Source: Microbispora bryophytorum (GTDB taxonomy: Bacteria > Actinomycetota > Actinomycetes > Streptosporangiales > Streptosporangiaceae). Taken from it: DNA of 64,000 nucleotides. The stretch lies in contig NZ_VIRL01000014.1 in the NCBI RefSeq assembly GCF_006874465.1, forward strand, positions 62,001-126,000, in the 5' to 3' direction. The position numbers were made by a program, and so were the translations under genes. The notes under the pieces were generated by a model. It was given only the letters and a program-made list of their open reading frames with translations, searched no databases and had not been told where the DNA came from. This document shows, piece after piece, positions 53,305 through 62,626 of this stretch (its first letter is position 1; the number at the start of each line of letters is the position of its first letter).

Positions 53305-53457
53305 GTGCCTCGTTTCCTCACTCGACGACGGGGGCTGAGGTCTTCAATGCCACACGCGGGGGCCGGTCGCCCGCTGCCACGAGGCGGTTTGCCACGACCC
53401 GTGGATCATCTTGTCGGTTCATGACCGGACGCGGGCCCGAGCCGTACAGTGACGATC

Positions 53458-54105
53458 GTGGCCGAGAGTACACGGGAGCAGATCGTCGAGACGGCCCTCC
53501 GGTTGTTCAGGGATCGGGGGTACGAGGCGACCACGATGCGTGCCATCGCCGCGGAGGCGGGCGTGTCGGTGGGCAACGCCTACTACTACTTCAGGTCCAA
53601 AGAGCAGCTGATCCAGGCGTACTACGACCGGGCGCAGGAGACGCACGAGGCGGCCTGCCATGAGGTGTTCGCCGCCGAGCGGTCGTTCGCCGGGCGTCTG
53701 GGGGGTGTGCTGCGGGAATGGGTGCGGATCTCCGAGCCCTACCACGAGTTCGCGGTGAAGTTCTTCAAGCACGCGGCGGAGCCCAGCAACCCCCTGAGCC
53801 CGTTCAGCGCCGAGTCGGCGCCCGCCCGCGAGTCGGCCATCGCGCTCTATCGGGAGGTGGTCGAGGGATCTGCCGGGCGCATGGACGAGGAGCTGCGCGA
53901 GGAGCTTCCCGAGCTGCTGTGGCTGCTGTGGATGGGTGTCGTGTTGTTCTGGGTCCATGACAGCTCGCCCGGCTGCGCGCGCACCTACCGGCTGATCGAC
54001 CGGGTCGTCCCGCTCGTCGACCGGCTGGTCGGCCTGTCGCACCTGCCCGGCATCAAGGGCGTGGCCAGGGAGGTCATCGAGGTGGTCCACGAACTTCGGG
54101 CGTGA
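53458..54105 (+). CDS. TetR-family transcriptional regulator
   Basis: 215 residues. HTH: STREQIVETALRLFRDRGYE, TMRAIAAEAGVSVGNAYYYF; C-terminal ligand domain with EFAVKFFKHAAEP. A possible promoter (TGACCG, 17 bases, TACAGT at 53445-53450) ends seven bases before GTG 53458, making a leaderless start there more likely than the GTG at 53449, which lies inside the -10. A palindromic operator follows the gene, ahead of the oxidoreductase it probably controls. Confidence 0.86.
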   Translation: MAESTREQIVETALRLFRDRGYEATTMRAIAAEAGVSVGNAYYYFRSKEQLIQAYYDRAQETHEAACHEVFAAERSFAGRLGGVLREWVRISEPYHEFAVKFFKHAAEPSNPLSPFSAESAPARESAIALYREVVEGSAGRMDEELREELPELLWLLWMGVVLFWVHDSSPGCARTYRLIDRVVPLVDRLVGLSHLPGIKGVAREVIEVVHELRA

Positions 54106-54113
54106 CCGCGAAT

Positions 54114-54135
54114 CCATACCGTCCGGTTGGTATGG
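54114..54135. promoter_or_regulatory. TetR-type operator ahead of the LLM oxidoreductase
   Basis: CCATACC (54114-54120) and GGTATGG (54129-54135) form a perfect inverted repeat with an eight-base spacer, nearly symmetric across its whole 22 bases (CCGTCCGGTT centre). It lies nine bases past the TetR stop and 30 bases before the next start, the place for a TetR dimer. Confidence 0.65.
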
Positions 54136-54165
54136 TCGGGGTCCGAGAACTTGGAAGGGGTGGCC

Positions 54166-55122
54166 GTGGACCGCTGGGGCATGACGATTCCGTTCTTCGG
54201 GCAGACGCCGGTCGAGTCGAAGGAGCTCGTCGCCGAGTTGCCCGCGCTGGGCTACACCGACGCCTGGTCGGCCGAGGTGGGCGGCACCGACGGGTTCGTC
54301 CCGCTGGCGCTGGCGGCCGAGTGGGCGCCGTCCCTGCGCCTGGGCACCGCGATCGTCCCCGTCTACACCCGCGGCCCGGCCCTGCTGGCCATGTCGGCGG
54401 CCACGCTGGCCGACCTCGCCCCCGGCAGGTTCGTGCTGGGCATCGGCGCGTCGTCCCCGGTGATCGTGGGCAACTGGAACGCCGGCGAGTTCGACAAGCC
54501 GTACGCGCGGGTCCGCGACACCCTGCGGTTCCTGCGCGCGGCGCTGGCCGGGGAGAAGGTCACCGAGAGCTACGAGACCTTCGCCGTGAAGGGCTTCCGG
54601 CTGGAGAAGGCCCCCGCGACACCGCCGAAAATCGTGCTCGCCGCGCTGCGGCCCGGGATGCTCCGCCTGGCCGCCCGCGAGGCCGACGGCGCCATCACCA
54701 ACTGGCTGTCGCCGGGGGACGTGCGGAAGGTGCGGGCCGAGCTGGGACCGCAGACCGAGCTGACCGCGCGCCTCTTCGTCGTGATGACCGAGGACGCGGC
54801 GAAGGCGCGCGAGATCGGCCGCAGGCTGCTGGCCGCCTACCTCACCGTGCCGGTGTACGCGGCGTTCCACGAGTGGCTGGGCCGGGGAGAGCCGCTGCGG
54901 CCCATGCAGGAGGCGTGGGCGGCCGGAGACCGCAAGGGCGCGTTGAAGGCGATCCCCGACGAGGTGGTGGACGATCTTGTCGTGCACGGCGACGCGCAGA
55001 CCTGCCGGGCCCGGGTGCGGGAGTACGTGGCCGCCGGGCTGGACACGCCCGTACTCGCCCCGCTGCCGGGTGGTGATCTGCCGCTCGCCGACACCGTACG
55101 CGCGCTCGCGCCCGGCGCCTGA
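54166..55122 (+). CDS. LLM-class F420-dependent oxidoreductase
   Basis: 318-residue luciferase-like TIM barrel. Seen: TIPFFGQTPVES, EVGGTDGFVPLALAAEWA, RLGTAIVPVYTRGPALLAMS, APGRFVLGIGASSPVIVGNW (the cofactor loop), and a C-terminal helix with TCRARVREYVAAGLDTPV. These enzymes use coenzyme F420, common in actinomycetes. GTG 54166 follows GGAAGGGG at five bases; ATG 54181 is an alternative. Substrate unknown; probable target of the TetR regulator upstream. Confidence 0.87.
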   Translation: MDRWGMTIPFFGQTPVESKELVAELPALGYTDAWSAEVGGTDGFVPLALAAEWAPSLRLGTAIVPVYTRGPALLAMSAATLADLAPGRFVLGIGASSPVIVGNWNAGEFDKPYARVRDTLRFLRAALAGEKVTESYETFAVKGFRLEKAPATPPKIVLAALRPGMLRLAAREADGAITNWLSPGDVRKVRAELGPQTELTARLFVVMTEDAAKAREIGRRLLAAYLTVPVYAAFHEWLGRGEPLRPMQEAWAAGDRKGALKAIPDEVVDDLVVHGDAQTCRARVREYVAAGLDTPVLAPLPGGDLPLADTVRALAPGA

Positions 55123-55140
55123 CGGAACCGGCCGGGCACC

Positions 55141-55170
55141 GCCGTACGTTAACCAGCCGTACGTTAACCA
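55141..55170. repeat. Perfect 15-base tandem repeat
   Basis: GCCGTACGTTAACCA occurs twice without a gap (55141-55155, 55156-55170). Each copy has the palindromes GTAC and GTTAAC. It lies 40 bases before the DUF1232 gene, so it could be a double operator or merely slippage. Confidence 0.75.
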
Positions 55171-55209
55171 AAGGGCAAAGCGGGCAGAGGCGTTCCTGGA
55201 GGTGTCCTC

Positions 55210-55545
55210 ATGGTGAAGGCAGGACGTGCGGCGGCCACCTGGCGCGCCTACCGCGAGGTCTCCAAGGCCGGCTCGCCGGGATTGCGGGCCCGGCTGCGGG
55301 CGGTGCCCCGGATGCTCCGCGCCGCGGTCAAGGGCGACTACCCCGGCCTGACCAAGGGGAAGATCGCCATGCTCGGCATGGCCGTGGCGTACATCGTGTC
55401 GCCCATCGACGTGGTCCCCGACTTCCTCCTCGGCATCGGCGTGGTCGACGACTTCGGCGTGTTCCTGTGGCTGGCGACCGCGCTGCTCGGCGAGAGCGGC
55501 CAGTTCGTCGAGTGGGAGAGGAACCCGCGCGCCACGGTGAAGTGA
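55210..55545 (+). CDS. DUF1232 (YkvA-like) membrane protein
   Basis: 111 residues. The core KIAMLGMAVAYIVSPIDVVPDFLLGIGVVDDFGVFLWL is the family signature, a helix hairpin with conserved Pro-x-Asp and Asp-Asp; here the basic N-terminal 45 residues (RLRAVPRMLRAAVKGD) precede it. Function unknown; membrane-associated. GGAGGT lies six bases before the ATG. Confidence 0.85.
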   Translation: MVKAGRAAATWRAYREVSKAGSPGLRARLRAVPRMLRAAVKGDYPGLTKGKIAMLGMAVAYIVSPIDVVPDFLLGIGVVDDFGVFLWLATALLGESGQFVEWERNPRATVK

Positions 55546-55617
55546 TCAATTGGTCATAATCCTACCGAATATGTAGGGTAATGCTCAAACATCACCAATG
55601 GTGCTGATCTTCCCGAA

Positions 55618-56370
55618 ATGAGCGTTACCTCCATGTCTTCACGCGCCTCCGCAGCCACGATCGAAGCCGCCCGCGCCGGGTGGGACGCGTGGCGGGCTGA
55701 GCGGGTGGCCTCCGTACGGGCTCCGCAGGGCAACCTGGCTCTGGTGGAGACCCTGTGGCCGGCTCCGGGCGAGGAGGTGTCCCTGGAGGAGGCCCTCGCC
55801 GGCCGGCCGCCCGGCAGCACAGGAACACGCGTAACGGCGACGCGGATCGAGCGGGCCCACATCACGACCGGCGAGCCCGAGCACGGCATCCGGCTGTGGG
55901 ACGCGGACGCGCCCGCCATCCGCCACTTCGAGACCATCGACGCCTTCCCGTTCGCCCCCGAGTGGGTGATCGAGGCCGTCTTCACGCCGGTGTCCGACGA
56001 GCGGCTGCTGCCCTTCGAGCACCTCCGGGACGCCGGCGGCACCCGTGACCGAGCCGTCCCGGGCGACATCACCTTCACGCTCGACGGCACGCCGTACAAC
56101 CTGGCCGCCTTCGACGACGAGGGAACGCTGCTCCTGGTCGTGGGCGACCGCACCAACGGTTCGGCGACGTACGGCGGCGGGCGGTTCCTGACGGTGGAGC
56201 CCGAGCCCGGCGGCCGCGTCGTCCTGGACTTCAACCGCGCCTTCGCGCCGCCGTGCGCCTTCTCGCCCTTCTACAACTGTCCGCTGCCGCCGCCGCGGAA
56301 CCGGCTGGACGTGCCCGTCGAGGCGGGGGAGAAGCTTCCCGTCTTCCGCGACGGTTTCCTGCCGCACTGA
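55618..56370 (+). CDS. DUF1684 family protein
   Basis: 250 residues. Family blocks AARAGWDAWRAERVASVR, GGGRFLTVEPEPGGRVVLDF, and the diagnostic NRAFAPPCAFSPFYNCPLPP. No catalytic role is known. The ATG at 55618 has no ribosome site; TGATCT ends seven bases before it. The 72 bases upstream are unusually A+T-rich, with CCTAC-N7-GTAGG (about 55560-55577) and CACC-AAT-GGTG, probably operators. The peptide ABC cluster follows 71 bases later. Confidence 0.85.
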   Translation: MSVTSMSSRASAATIEAARAGWDAWRAERVASVRAPQGNLALVETLWPAPGEEVSLEEALAGRPPGSTGTRVTATRIERAHITTGEPEHGIRLWDADAPAIRHFETIDAFPFAPEWVIEAVFTPVSDERLLPFEHLRDAGGTRDRAVPGDITFTLDGTPYNLAAFDDEGTLLLVVGDRTNGSATYGGGRFLTVEPEPGGRVVLDFNRAFAPPCAFSPFYNCPLPPPRNRLDVPVEAGEKLPVFRDGFLPH

Positions 56371-56441
56371 CAGCTTGACGGCCCCCCGCCTCACCTGAAG
56401 CACCAACCAGGTGGCCGCATGGCCGCCCATCAGGAGAAACA

Positions 56442-57989
56442 GTGAACAGCAAGACGACGTCGCTGATCGGCGCCGCACTCGTGCTCGCGCTCGCCCTCGC
56501 CGGGTGCGGATCGGGCTCCTCCGGCTCGGCAGGGTCCTCCGGCTCGAACGGCGCCGGGGCGACGGCGGCGTACGACCCGGACGCGACGGTCGAGGTCGGG
56601 TCGCTCTACGAGCCGCAGAACCTCGACAACACGGCCGGGGGCGGACAGGGTGTGACGGAGGCGTTCAACGGCAACGTCTACGAGGGACTGTTCCGGCTCA
56701 CCGACGACGGCAAGGTCGAGAGCCTGCTGGCCGAGGACCACATGGTGAGCAAGGACGGCCTCACCTACACCTTCACGCTGAGGAGCGGCGTGAAGTTCCA
56801 CTCGGGCAAGCCGCTCACCTCGGCCGACGTCAAGTACAGCATCGAGAAGGTCATCGCTCCCGACTCCCAGTCGGCCCGCAAGAGCAGCCTCGAAGTGATC
56901 AAGAGCATCGAGACGCCGGACGACTCCACGGTCACGGTGAAGCTCTCCGGCAAGTCGATCTCGCTCGTCTACAACCTCAGCTACGTGTGGATCGTCAACT
57001 CCCAGGCCAAGAACCTGACGACCACGGAGGACGGCACCGGTCCCTACACGCTGGGGACGTGGAAGCGCGGCTCCGCGCTCACCCTTGAGCGCTTCCCGGG
57101 CTACTGGGGCACTCCGGCGGCCAACAAGCAGGTCGTGTTCCACTACTTCACCGACGCGACCGCGCTGAACAACGCGCTGCTGACCAAGGCGGTCGACGTC
57201 GTGACCAGCGAGCAGAGCCCCGACGCGCTGGCGAACTTCACGGACAACGGGGACTACAAGGTCAACAACGGCCAGTCGACGACCAAGCTGCTGCTGGCCT
57301 TCAACGACCGCAAGGCGCCGTTCGACAAGGTGCTCGTCCGCAAGGCGATCACCTCGGCGATCGACAACAAGAAGCTGCTCAGCTCGATCTGGGGCGAATA
57401 CGGCACGCTGATCGGCTCGATGGTGCCGCCCACCGACCCCTGGTACGAGGACCTCACCTCGGTCAATCCGTACGACCCGAACCTGGCCAAGAAGGAGCTC
57501 GCCGAGGCGGGCTACGGGAGCGGCTTATCCTTCACGCTCGACACCCCGAACTACGACCCGCACCCCACCGTCGCGACGTTCCTGAAGTCGGAGCTGGCGA
57601 AGGTCGGGATCACCGTGAACATCAACGTCATCACGGCCGACGAGTGGTACACCAAGGTGTACAAGAACCACGACTTCGCGGCGACGCTGCAGGAGCACGT
57701 CAACGACCGCGACGTGGTCTGGTACGGCAACCCCGACTTCTACTGGGGCTACGACAACCCGCAGGTCGCCAAGTGGGTCGAGCAGGCCGAGCAGTCCGAC
57801 ACGGCCGACGGGCAGACGGAGCTGCTCAAGAAGGTCAACCAGCAGATCGCGGCCGACGCGGCCAGCGACTGGCTCTACCTCTACCCGCAGATCGTCGTGG
57901 CGTCCTCGTCGCTGTCGGGCTACCCCGTGAACGGCCTGAACTCCCAGTTCTACGCGTACGGCATCAAGAAGAGCGGCGGCCGGGGCTGA
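56442..57989 (+). CDS. Peptide/nickel-type ABC transporter substrate-binding lipoprotein
   Basis: 515 residues, SBP family 5. Lipoprotein signal with lipobox ALAGC (Cys about 22), then a Gly/Ser linker and the two-lobed fold: GNVYEGLFRLTDDGK, FTLRSGVKFHSGKPLTSADV, and FDKVLVRKAITSAIDNKKLL. Binds oligopeptides or similar; exact ligand unknown. GTG 56442 with AGGAG eight bases upstream. First gene of a five-gene importer. Confidence 0.93.
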   Translation: MNSKTTSLIGAALVLALALAGCGSGSSGSAGSSGSNGAGATAAYDPDATVEVGSLYEPQNLDNTAGGGQGVTEAFNGNVYEGLFRLTDDGKVESLLAEDHMVSKDGLTYTFTLRSGVKFHSGKPLTSADVKYSIEKVIAPDSQSARKSSLEVIKSIETPDDSTVTVKLSGKSISLVYNLSYVWIVNSQAKNLTTTEDGTGPYTLGTWKRGSALTLERFPGYWGTPAANKQVVFHYFTDATALNNALLTKAVDVVTSEQSPDALANFTDNGDYKVNNGQSTTKLLLAFNDRKAPFDKVLVRKAITSAIDNKKLLSSIWGEYGTLIGSMVPPTDPWYEDLTSVNPYDPNLAKKELAEAGYGSGLSFTLDTPNYDPHPTVATFLKSELAKVGITVNINVITADEWYTKVYKNHDFAATLQEHVNDRDVVWYGNPDFYWGYDNPQVAKWVEQAEQSDTADGQTELLKKVNQQIAADAASDWLYLYPQIVVASSSLSGYPVNGLNSQFYAYGIKKSGGRG

Positions 57990-58011
57990 CGCCCTCGCCG
58001 GTGACGTCCTC

Positions 58012-58989
58012 ATGACCGCCTACCTGCTGCGCCGGACGGCGTTCCTCGTCGTCTCGCTGTTCCTGGCCGCCGTGGTGCTGTTCCTGCTGCTGCGCCTGAT
58101 TCCCGGCGACCCCGCCAACGCGCTGCTGTCGGTCGGGGCCAGCCCGGATCAGGTCGCCGCCGCCCGGCACCTGATCGGGACGGACCGGCCGCTGCCCGAG
58201 CAGTTCGTCTCGTGGCTCGGCGAGATGTCGAGGCTGGACCTCGGCTCCTCGTTCGTCAGCACGCTTCCCGTGGGCCCCGAGATCGCCGCCCGCCTCGTCG
58301 TGACGGTTCCGCTGACCCTGCTCGCGTTCCTCCTGGCCGTCGTGATCGCCGTACCGGTCGGTTTCCTGGCGGCCTACCGGGCGGGCACCTGGTATGGCTC
58401 GGTGCTCAGCGCGCTGTCGCAACTCGGCATCGCGGTGCCCGTCTTCTGGGTCGGCATGCTGCTGATCACGGTGTTCTCGCTCCACCTCGGCGTGCTGCCG
58501 GCCGGAGGGTTCCCGCAGGACGACTGGGCGGACCCGGGTGACGCGCTCACCTCGCTGACGCTGCCCGTCGTCACGGTCGCCCTGGTCATGTCGGCCTCGC
58601 TGATCCGCTATGTGCGGTCGGCCACCCTCGACGTGCTGGGCAGCGACTACCTGCGTACGGCGCGGGCGCTCGGCTCGTCGTTCATCGGGGCGATGTGGCG
58701 GCACGGCCTGCGCAACGCGGTGGTCCCGGTCGTCTCGATCCTGGGCATCGAGCTCGCCACCACCTTCCTCGGCGCGGTCGTGGTGGAGAGCGTGTTCGCG
58801 CTGCCGGGGCTCGGCGGCATGCTCGTGAAGGGCTTCGCCCAGCACGACTACCCGGTCATCCAGGGGATCCTGGTGGTGAGCACGTTCACGGTGCTGCTCA
58901 TCGGTTTCGCGGCCGACCTCGTCCAGCGGCTCATCGATCCGCGGCTGCGCCGCTCCCTCGGCGGGAACCTCTCCGGGGACGGCGCATGA
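58012..58989 (+). CDS. Peptide-type ABC transporter permease (DppB-like)
   Basis: 325 residues, six helices. N-terminus MTAYLLRRTAFLVVSLFLAA is typical; the long second extracytoplasmic region holds the SVGASPDQVAAARHLIGTDRP segment; EAA loop near DYLRTARALGSSFIGAMWRH. The stop overlaps the next permease (ATGA). Only 22 bases separate it from the binding-protein gene. Confidence 0.93.
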   Translation: MTAYLLRRTAFLVVSLFLAAVVLFLLLRLIPGDPANALLSVGASPDQVAAARHLIGTDRPLPEQFVSWLGEMSRLDLGSSFVSTLPVGPEIAARLVVTVPLTLLAFLLAVVIAVPVGFLAAYRAGTWYGSVLSALSQLGIAVPVFWVGMLLITVFSLHLGVLPAGGFPQDDWADPGDALTSLTLPVVTVALVMSASLIRYVRSATLDVLGSDYLRTARALGSSFIGAMWRHGLRNAVVPVVSILGIELATTFLGAVVVESVFALPGLGGMLVKGFAQHDYPVIQGILVVSTFTVLLIGFAADLVQRLIDPRLRRSLGGNLSGDGA

Positions 58990-59816
58990 CCGCGGGCCGC
59001 CGCGTCCCCCGGTCGGCGACGCTGGTCGCCGGCTGCGTCCTCGCCGGTCTCGTCCTCGCCGTGGCCGTCGTGTCGTTCTTCTGGCTGCCGTTTCCGCCGG
59101 ACGACACCTCGGGCGACCGGCTGATGCCACCAGGCCTGCCCCACCTGCTCGGGACCGACAAGCTCGGCAGGGACCTGCTCACCCAGCTCATGATCGGCGC
59201 GAGGGTCGCCCTGGAGGCGGGAGCGGGGTCGGTGCTGATCGGCGGGCTCGTGGGCCTCACGGGCGGCCTCGCCGCCGGCTTCGCCACCCGCTGGCTCGAC
59301 GACACGATCTCGGCCCTCCTCGACATCCTCATCGCGTTCCCGACCGTGCTCCTGGCCATGCTGGTGACCGCCGCGCGGGAGGCGTCGCTCGGCTCGGCGG
59401 TCATCGCGATCGGGCTGGCGATGTCGGCGATCGTGGCCCGGCTGACCCGGGTGCTGGTCAAGCGCGTCCTGGCGCAGGACTTCATCACGGCCTCGCGCAC
59501 GTCGGGGACGTCCTGGCCCCGGGTCGTCGTCGAACACGTGCTGCCGAACATCTGGCCGACGCTGTCGGTCAACCTCGCGCTGCAGTTCGGCCTCGCCGTC
59601 CTGGCGGAGGCGAGCCTGTCCTATCTCGGCCTGGGCGCACCGCCCCCGAACGCCTCCTGGGGGCGGATGCTCCAGGAGGCCCAGGCGAGCGTGTTCATCG
59701 CCCCGGCTGGGGTGATCGCCCCCGGCGTCCTGCTCGTCGTCCTCGTCGTCGGCGTCAACCTCATCGCCGACGGCGTGCGCGACGTGGCCGACCCGACCAG
59801 GAGGAGGACGAGGTGA
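58986..59816 (+). CDS. Peptide-type ABC transporter permease (DppC-like)
   Basis: 276 residues. HLLGTDKLGRDLLTQLMIGA is the DppC mark after the first helix, followed by five helices and an EAA loop around DFITASRTSGTSWPRVVVEH. Overlaps the upstream permease by ATGA and the following ATPase by four bases (GTGA). Forms a heterodimeric pore with the upstream permease. Confidence 0.93.
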   Translation: MTAGRRVPRSATLVAGCVLAGLVLAVAVVSFFWLPFPPDDTSGDRLMPPGLPHLLGTDKLGRDLLTQLMIGARVALEAGAGSVLIGGLVGLTGGLAAGFATRWLDDTISALLDILIAFPTVLLAMLVTAAREASLGSAVIAIGLAMSAIVARLTRVLVKRVLAQDFITASRTSGTSWPRVVVEHVLPNIWPTLSVNLALQFGLAVLAEASLSYLGLGAPPPNASWGRMLQEAQASVFIAPAGVIAPGVLLVVLVVGVNLIADGVRDVADPTRRRTR

Positions 59817-60649
59817 CCCTTCTCACCGTGGCGGGACTTCACGTGCGCAGCCCCGAGGGCCGCGACCTCGTCTCGGACGTGTCGTTCACGCTCGACGCGG
59901 GCGAGAGGCTGGGCCTGATCGGTGAGTCGGGGTCGGGCAAGTCCATGACCGCTCTGGCGATCATGGGTCTCACGCCTCCCGGGATGACCGTCTCGGGCAG
60001 TGTCGTGTTCGACGTGCCCAGCCTCGACCGCATCGAGGTCGTGGGGGCGGGGGAGCGGCGGCTCACCTCGCTGCGCGGCCGGGCGACGAGCACGGTCTTC
60101 CAGGAGCCGCTCACCGCCCTCGACCCGCTCATGCGGGTGGGCCGCCAGGTGGCCGAGCCGCTCCGGCGTAGGAGGGGGCTGCGCGGACGGGCCCTGCGCG
60201 CGGCGGTGACGGCCGCGCTTGAGGAGGTGCGGCTGGCCGATCCCGAGCGGATCGCCCGGGCCTACCCCCACGAGATCTCCGGCGGCCAGCGTCAGCGGGT
60301 GGCGATCGCCATGGCCATCGCCTGCGACCCCGCTCTGCTCATCGCGGACGAGCCCACGACCGCCCTGGACGTCACCGTGCAGGCCGACGTCCTGGCGCTG
60401 CTCGACGGCCTGGTGGAGGAACGGGGGATGGCACTGCTGTTCATCAGCCACGACCTGGCGGTCGTCTCGCGCATCGCCGAGCGCGTCATCGTCCTCAAGG
60501 ACGGCGCGGCGGTGGAGTCCGGGAGCGCCGGCGAGGTCGTCAACGCGCCGCGCCACCCGTACACGAGGGACCTGGTGGGCAGCGCGCGGCGGCTCGACGG
60601 TGCTCTCGACGGCGCCATCGACGGCGCCGTCGACTGGAGGACGCCATGA
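59813..60649 (+). CDS. Peptide-type ABC transporter ATPase (DppD-like)
   Basis: 278 residues. Walker A GESGSGKSMT, Q-loop VFQEPLTALDPLM, signature ISGGQRQR, Walker B LLIADEPTTALDV and H-loop LFISHDLAVVSR. The C-terminal region is short and lacks the usual cysteine-rich iron-sulfur motif of full-length DppD. GTG start overlapping the permease; its stop overlaps the next ATPase start. Confidence 0.93.
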   Translation: MTLLTVAGLHVRSPEGRDLVSDVSFTLDAGERLGLIGESGSGKSMTALAIMGLTPPGMTVSGSVVFDVPSLDRIEVVGAGERRLTSLRGRATSTVFQEPLTALDPLMRVGRQVAEPLRRRRGLRGRALRAAVTAALEEVRLADPERIARAYPHEISGGQRQRVAIAMAIACDPALLIADEPTTALDVTVQADVLALLDGLVEERGMALLFISHDLAVVSRIAERVIVLKDGAAVESGSAGEVVNAPRHPYTRDLVGSARRLDGALDGAIDGAVDWRTP

Positions 60650-61413
60650 CCCGGCCCATCCTGGAGGTGCGGGGCGCGCACTTCGCCTACGGCCGCTCGG
60701 CCCCCGTGCTCACGGATGTCTCGGTCGCCGTCACGCCCGGACGCAGCCTCGCGCTGGTGGGAGAGTCGGGTGCGGGCAAGACCACGCTGCTGCGCCTGCT
60801 GCTCGGGCTGGCCAGGCCGACGAGCGGACAGGTCCTCTACCAGGGAAAGGAGCTAGCGCCGCGTGACCGGTCCCTCATGCGGGAGTTCCGGCGCGGCGTG
60901 CAGACGGTGTTCCAGGACCCGTACTCGTCGCTCGACCCCCGGCAGCGGGTGGGCAGGATCGTGTCGGAGCCGCTCCGTTCGCTGGGCCTCAGGGAGAACA
61001 TGACCGCTCGCGTCGCGGCGGCCCTGGACGCGGTCGGACTTCCCGAGGACGCCGCCAGCCGCTACCCGCAGGAGTTCTCGGGCGGGCAACGGCAGCGCAT
61101 CGCCATCGCGCGGGCGATCGTGTGCGAGCCCCGCGTGCTGCTCGCGGACGAGCCGGTCAGCGCGCTCGACGTCTCCACCCGCGTACGCGTCGTCGACCTG
61201 CTGCGGGAGCTTCGGGAGACCCGTGCGCTGACGGTCGTGATGGTGTCGCACGATCTGGCCGTGGTGGCCGCCCTCTGCCAGGAGGTGGCCGTGCTGGAGC
61301 GGGGCCGGATCGTCGAGCGGGGGGACACCGCCCAGGTGCTCGGCGCTCCTCGCCACGCCTACACGCGACGACTGATCGACAGCGTCCCCCGGCTGCCCCC
61401 GCCCAAGGGTTGA
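60646..61413 (+). CDS. Peptide-type ABC transporter ATPase (DppF-like)
   Basis: 255 residues. Walker A GESGAGKTTLL, Q-loop VFQDPYSSLDPRQ, signature FSGGQRQR, Walker B VLLADEPVSALDV and H-loop MVSHDLAVVA. Shorter than typical DppF (about 320), missing the C-terminal extension. Last gene of the operon, meeting the amidohydrolase tail to tail with a 16-base gap. Confidence 0.93.
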   Translation: MTRPILEVRGAHFAYGRSAPVLTDVSVAVTPGRSLALVGESGAGKTTLLRLLLGLARPTSGQVLYQGKELAPRDRSLMREFRRGVQTVFQDPYSSLDPRQRVGRIVSEPLRSLGLRENMTARVAAALDAVGLPEDAASRYPQEFSGGQRQRIAIARAIVCEPRVLLADEPVSALDVSTRVRVVDLLRELRETRALTVVMVSHDLAVVAALCQEVAVLERGRIVERGDTAQVLGAPRHAYTRRLIDSVPRLPPPKG

Positions 61414-61429
61414 GAAAGAGCGGGTCTAG

Positions 61430-62626
61430 CTAGAGCTGCTCCTGCCGCAGCCAGGCCCGCGAGGGCAGCGGGTGGCCGAACAGGCGGGCGGCGTTGCCGT
61501 AGGAGACCCTGGCGATGTCGGCGGGGGGCAGGCTGCCGAGGTTGCGGGCCACGGCGCGCTGGGTGTCGGGCCAGGTGGACTCCGCGCGCGGGTAGCCGGC
61601 CTCAAGCAGCACGTGCTCCATGCCCACCGCGAGCCGCACCGAGCTCAGCGCGCTGTCGTCGAGCGTGCCGAAGAAGAAGTTGCGCCGGAGCACCTCGCTG
61701 GGCTTGAGGCCGCCCTCCCAGCTCGGCTCGCCGGCCACGGGGTGGTCGAGCGCGTAGTCGGCCCGCTCGGCCAGCATCGGCAGCCACCCGACGCCGCCCT
61801 CCACGATGAGGATGCGCAGCTTGGGGAAGCGCAGCGCCACCCCCGACCACAGCCAGTCGGCGCAGGCGAACATCGCGCTCGCCGGGATCAGCGTGGTGAT
61901 CGCCTCGACCGGGGTGTCGGGGGAGGGCACCGGCGCCCAGGAGGACGCGCCGGTGTGCAGGCACACGACCGTCCCGGTCTCCTCGCAGGCGGCGAAGAAC
62001 GGGTCCCAGTGGCGGCTGTGGATGGACGGCAGCCGCAGCCGGGTGGGGAACTCGGGGAACACGACGGCCTTGAAACCGCGTGAGGCGTTGGCCCTTACCT
62101 CCTTCGCCGCGATCTCGGGGTCGGGGAGCCAGGGGAGCTGGAGCGCGATCATGCGCTCGGGGTAGGTGCCGGCCCACACGTCGACGTGCCAGTCGTTCCA
62201 GGCCTGCACGAGCGCGAGCCCGAGATCCTGGTCGCGGGTGCGGCCGAACGCCACCCCCGCCTGGTTCGCCAGCATGCCGGGGAAGCACAGGGCCGCCCAG
62301 ATCCCGGCGCGGTCCATGTCGCCGATCCGGGCCTCGATGTCGTAGCAGCCCGGCCGCATGTCCTCGAAGCGCACGGGGTCGAGCGTCCACTGCTCCTTGG
62401 GCAGGCCCGCGCCCACGTCCAGCCCCGCGCAGGGATAGGTGGCGCCGCTGTATCGCCACACCTGATGGCCCGAGTCGGTCTCCACGACCTTGGGGGCGAG
62501 GTCCTTGTACTTCTCCGGCAGGCGGTCCTCGAAGAGGTCGGCCGGCTCGATCAGATGATCATCGACCGAGATGATCACGTAGTCCCGCCGCCTCGGCTCT
62601 GGGTCGGGATGCAGCGGCGTAGTCAC
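61430..62626 (-). CDS. Amidohydrolase family protein (amidohydro_2)
   Basis: 398 residues, metal-dependent TIM barrel. Seen: VIISVDDHLIEPADLFEDRL with the D-x-H-type metal pair, ALCFPGMLANQAGVAFG, KAVVFPEFPTRLRLP, VVCLHTGASSW, RILIVEGGVGWLPMLAERAD and the final ADIARVSYGNAARLFG. Such proteins decarboxylate or hydrolyse aromatic acids or thioamides; role unknown. GTG 62626 lies eight bases behind TACCGT, so leaderless; an in-frame TTG at 62647 is less likely. Confidence 0.88.
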   Translation of the reverse strand: MTTPLHPDPEPRRRDYVIISVDDHLIEPADLFEDRLPEKYKDLAPKVVETDSGHQVWRYSGATYPCAGLDVGAGLPKEQWTLDPVRFEDMRPGCYDIEARIGDMDRAGIWAALCFPGMLANQAGVAFGRTRDQDLGLALVQAWNDWHVDVWAGTYPERMIALQLPWLPDPEIAAKEVRANASRGFKAVVFPEFPTRLRLPSIHSRHWDPFFAACEETGTVVCLHTGASSWAPVPSPDTPVEAITTLIPASAMFACADWLWSGVALRFPKLRILIVEGGVGWLPMLAERADYALDHPVAGEPSWEGGLKPSEVLRRNFFFGTLDDSALSSVRLAVGMEHVLLEAGYPRAESTWPDTQRAVARNLGSLPPADIARVSYGNAARLFGHPLPSRAWLRQEQL

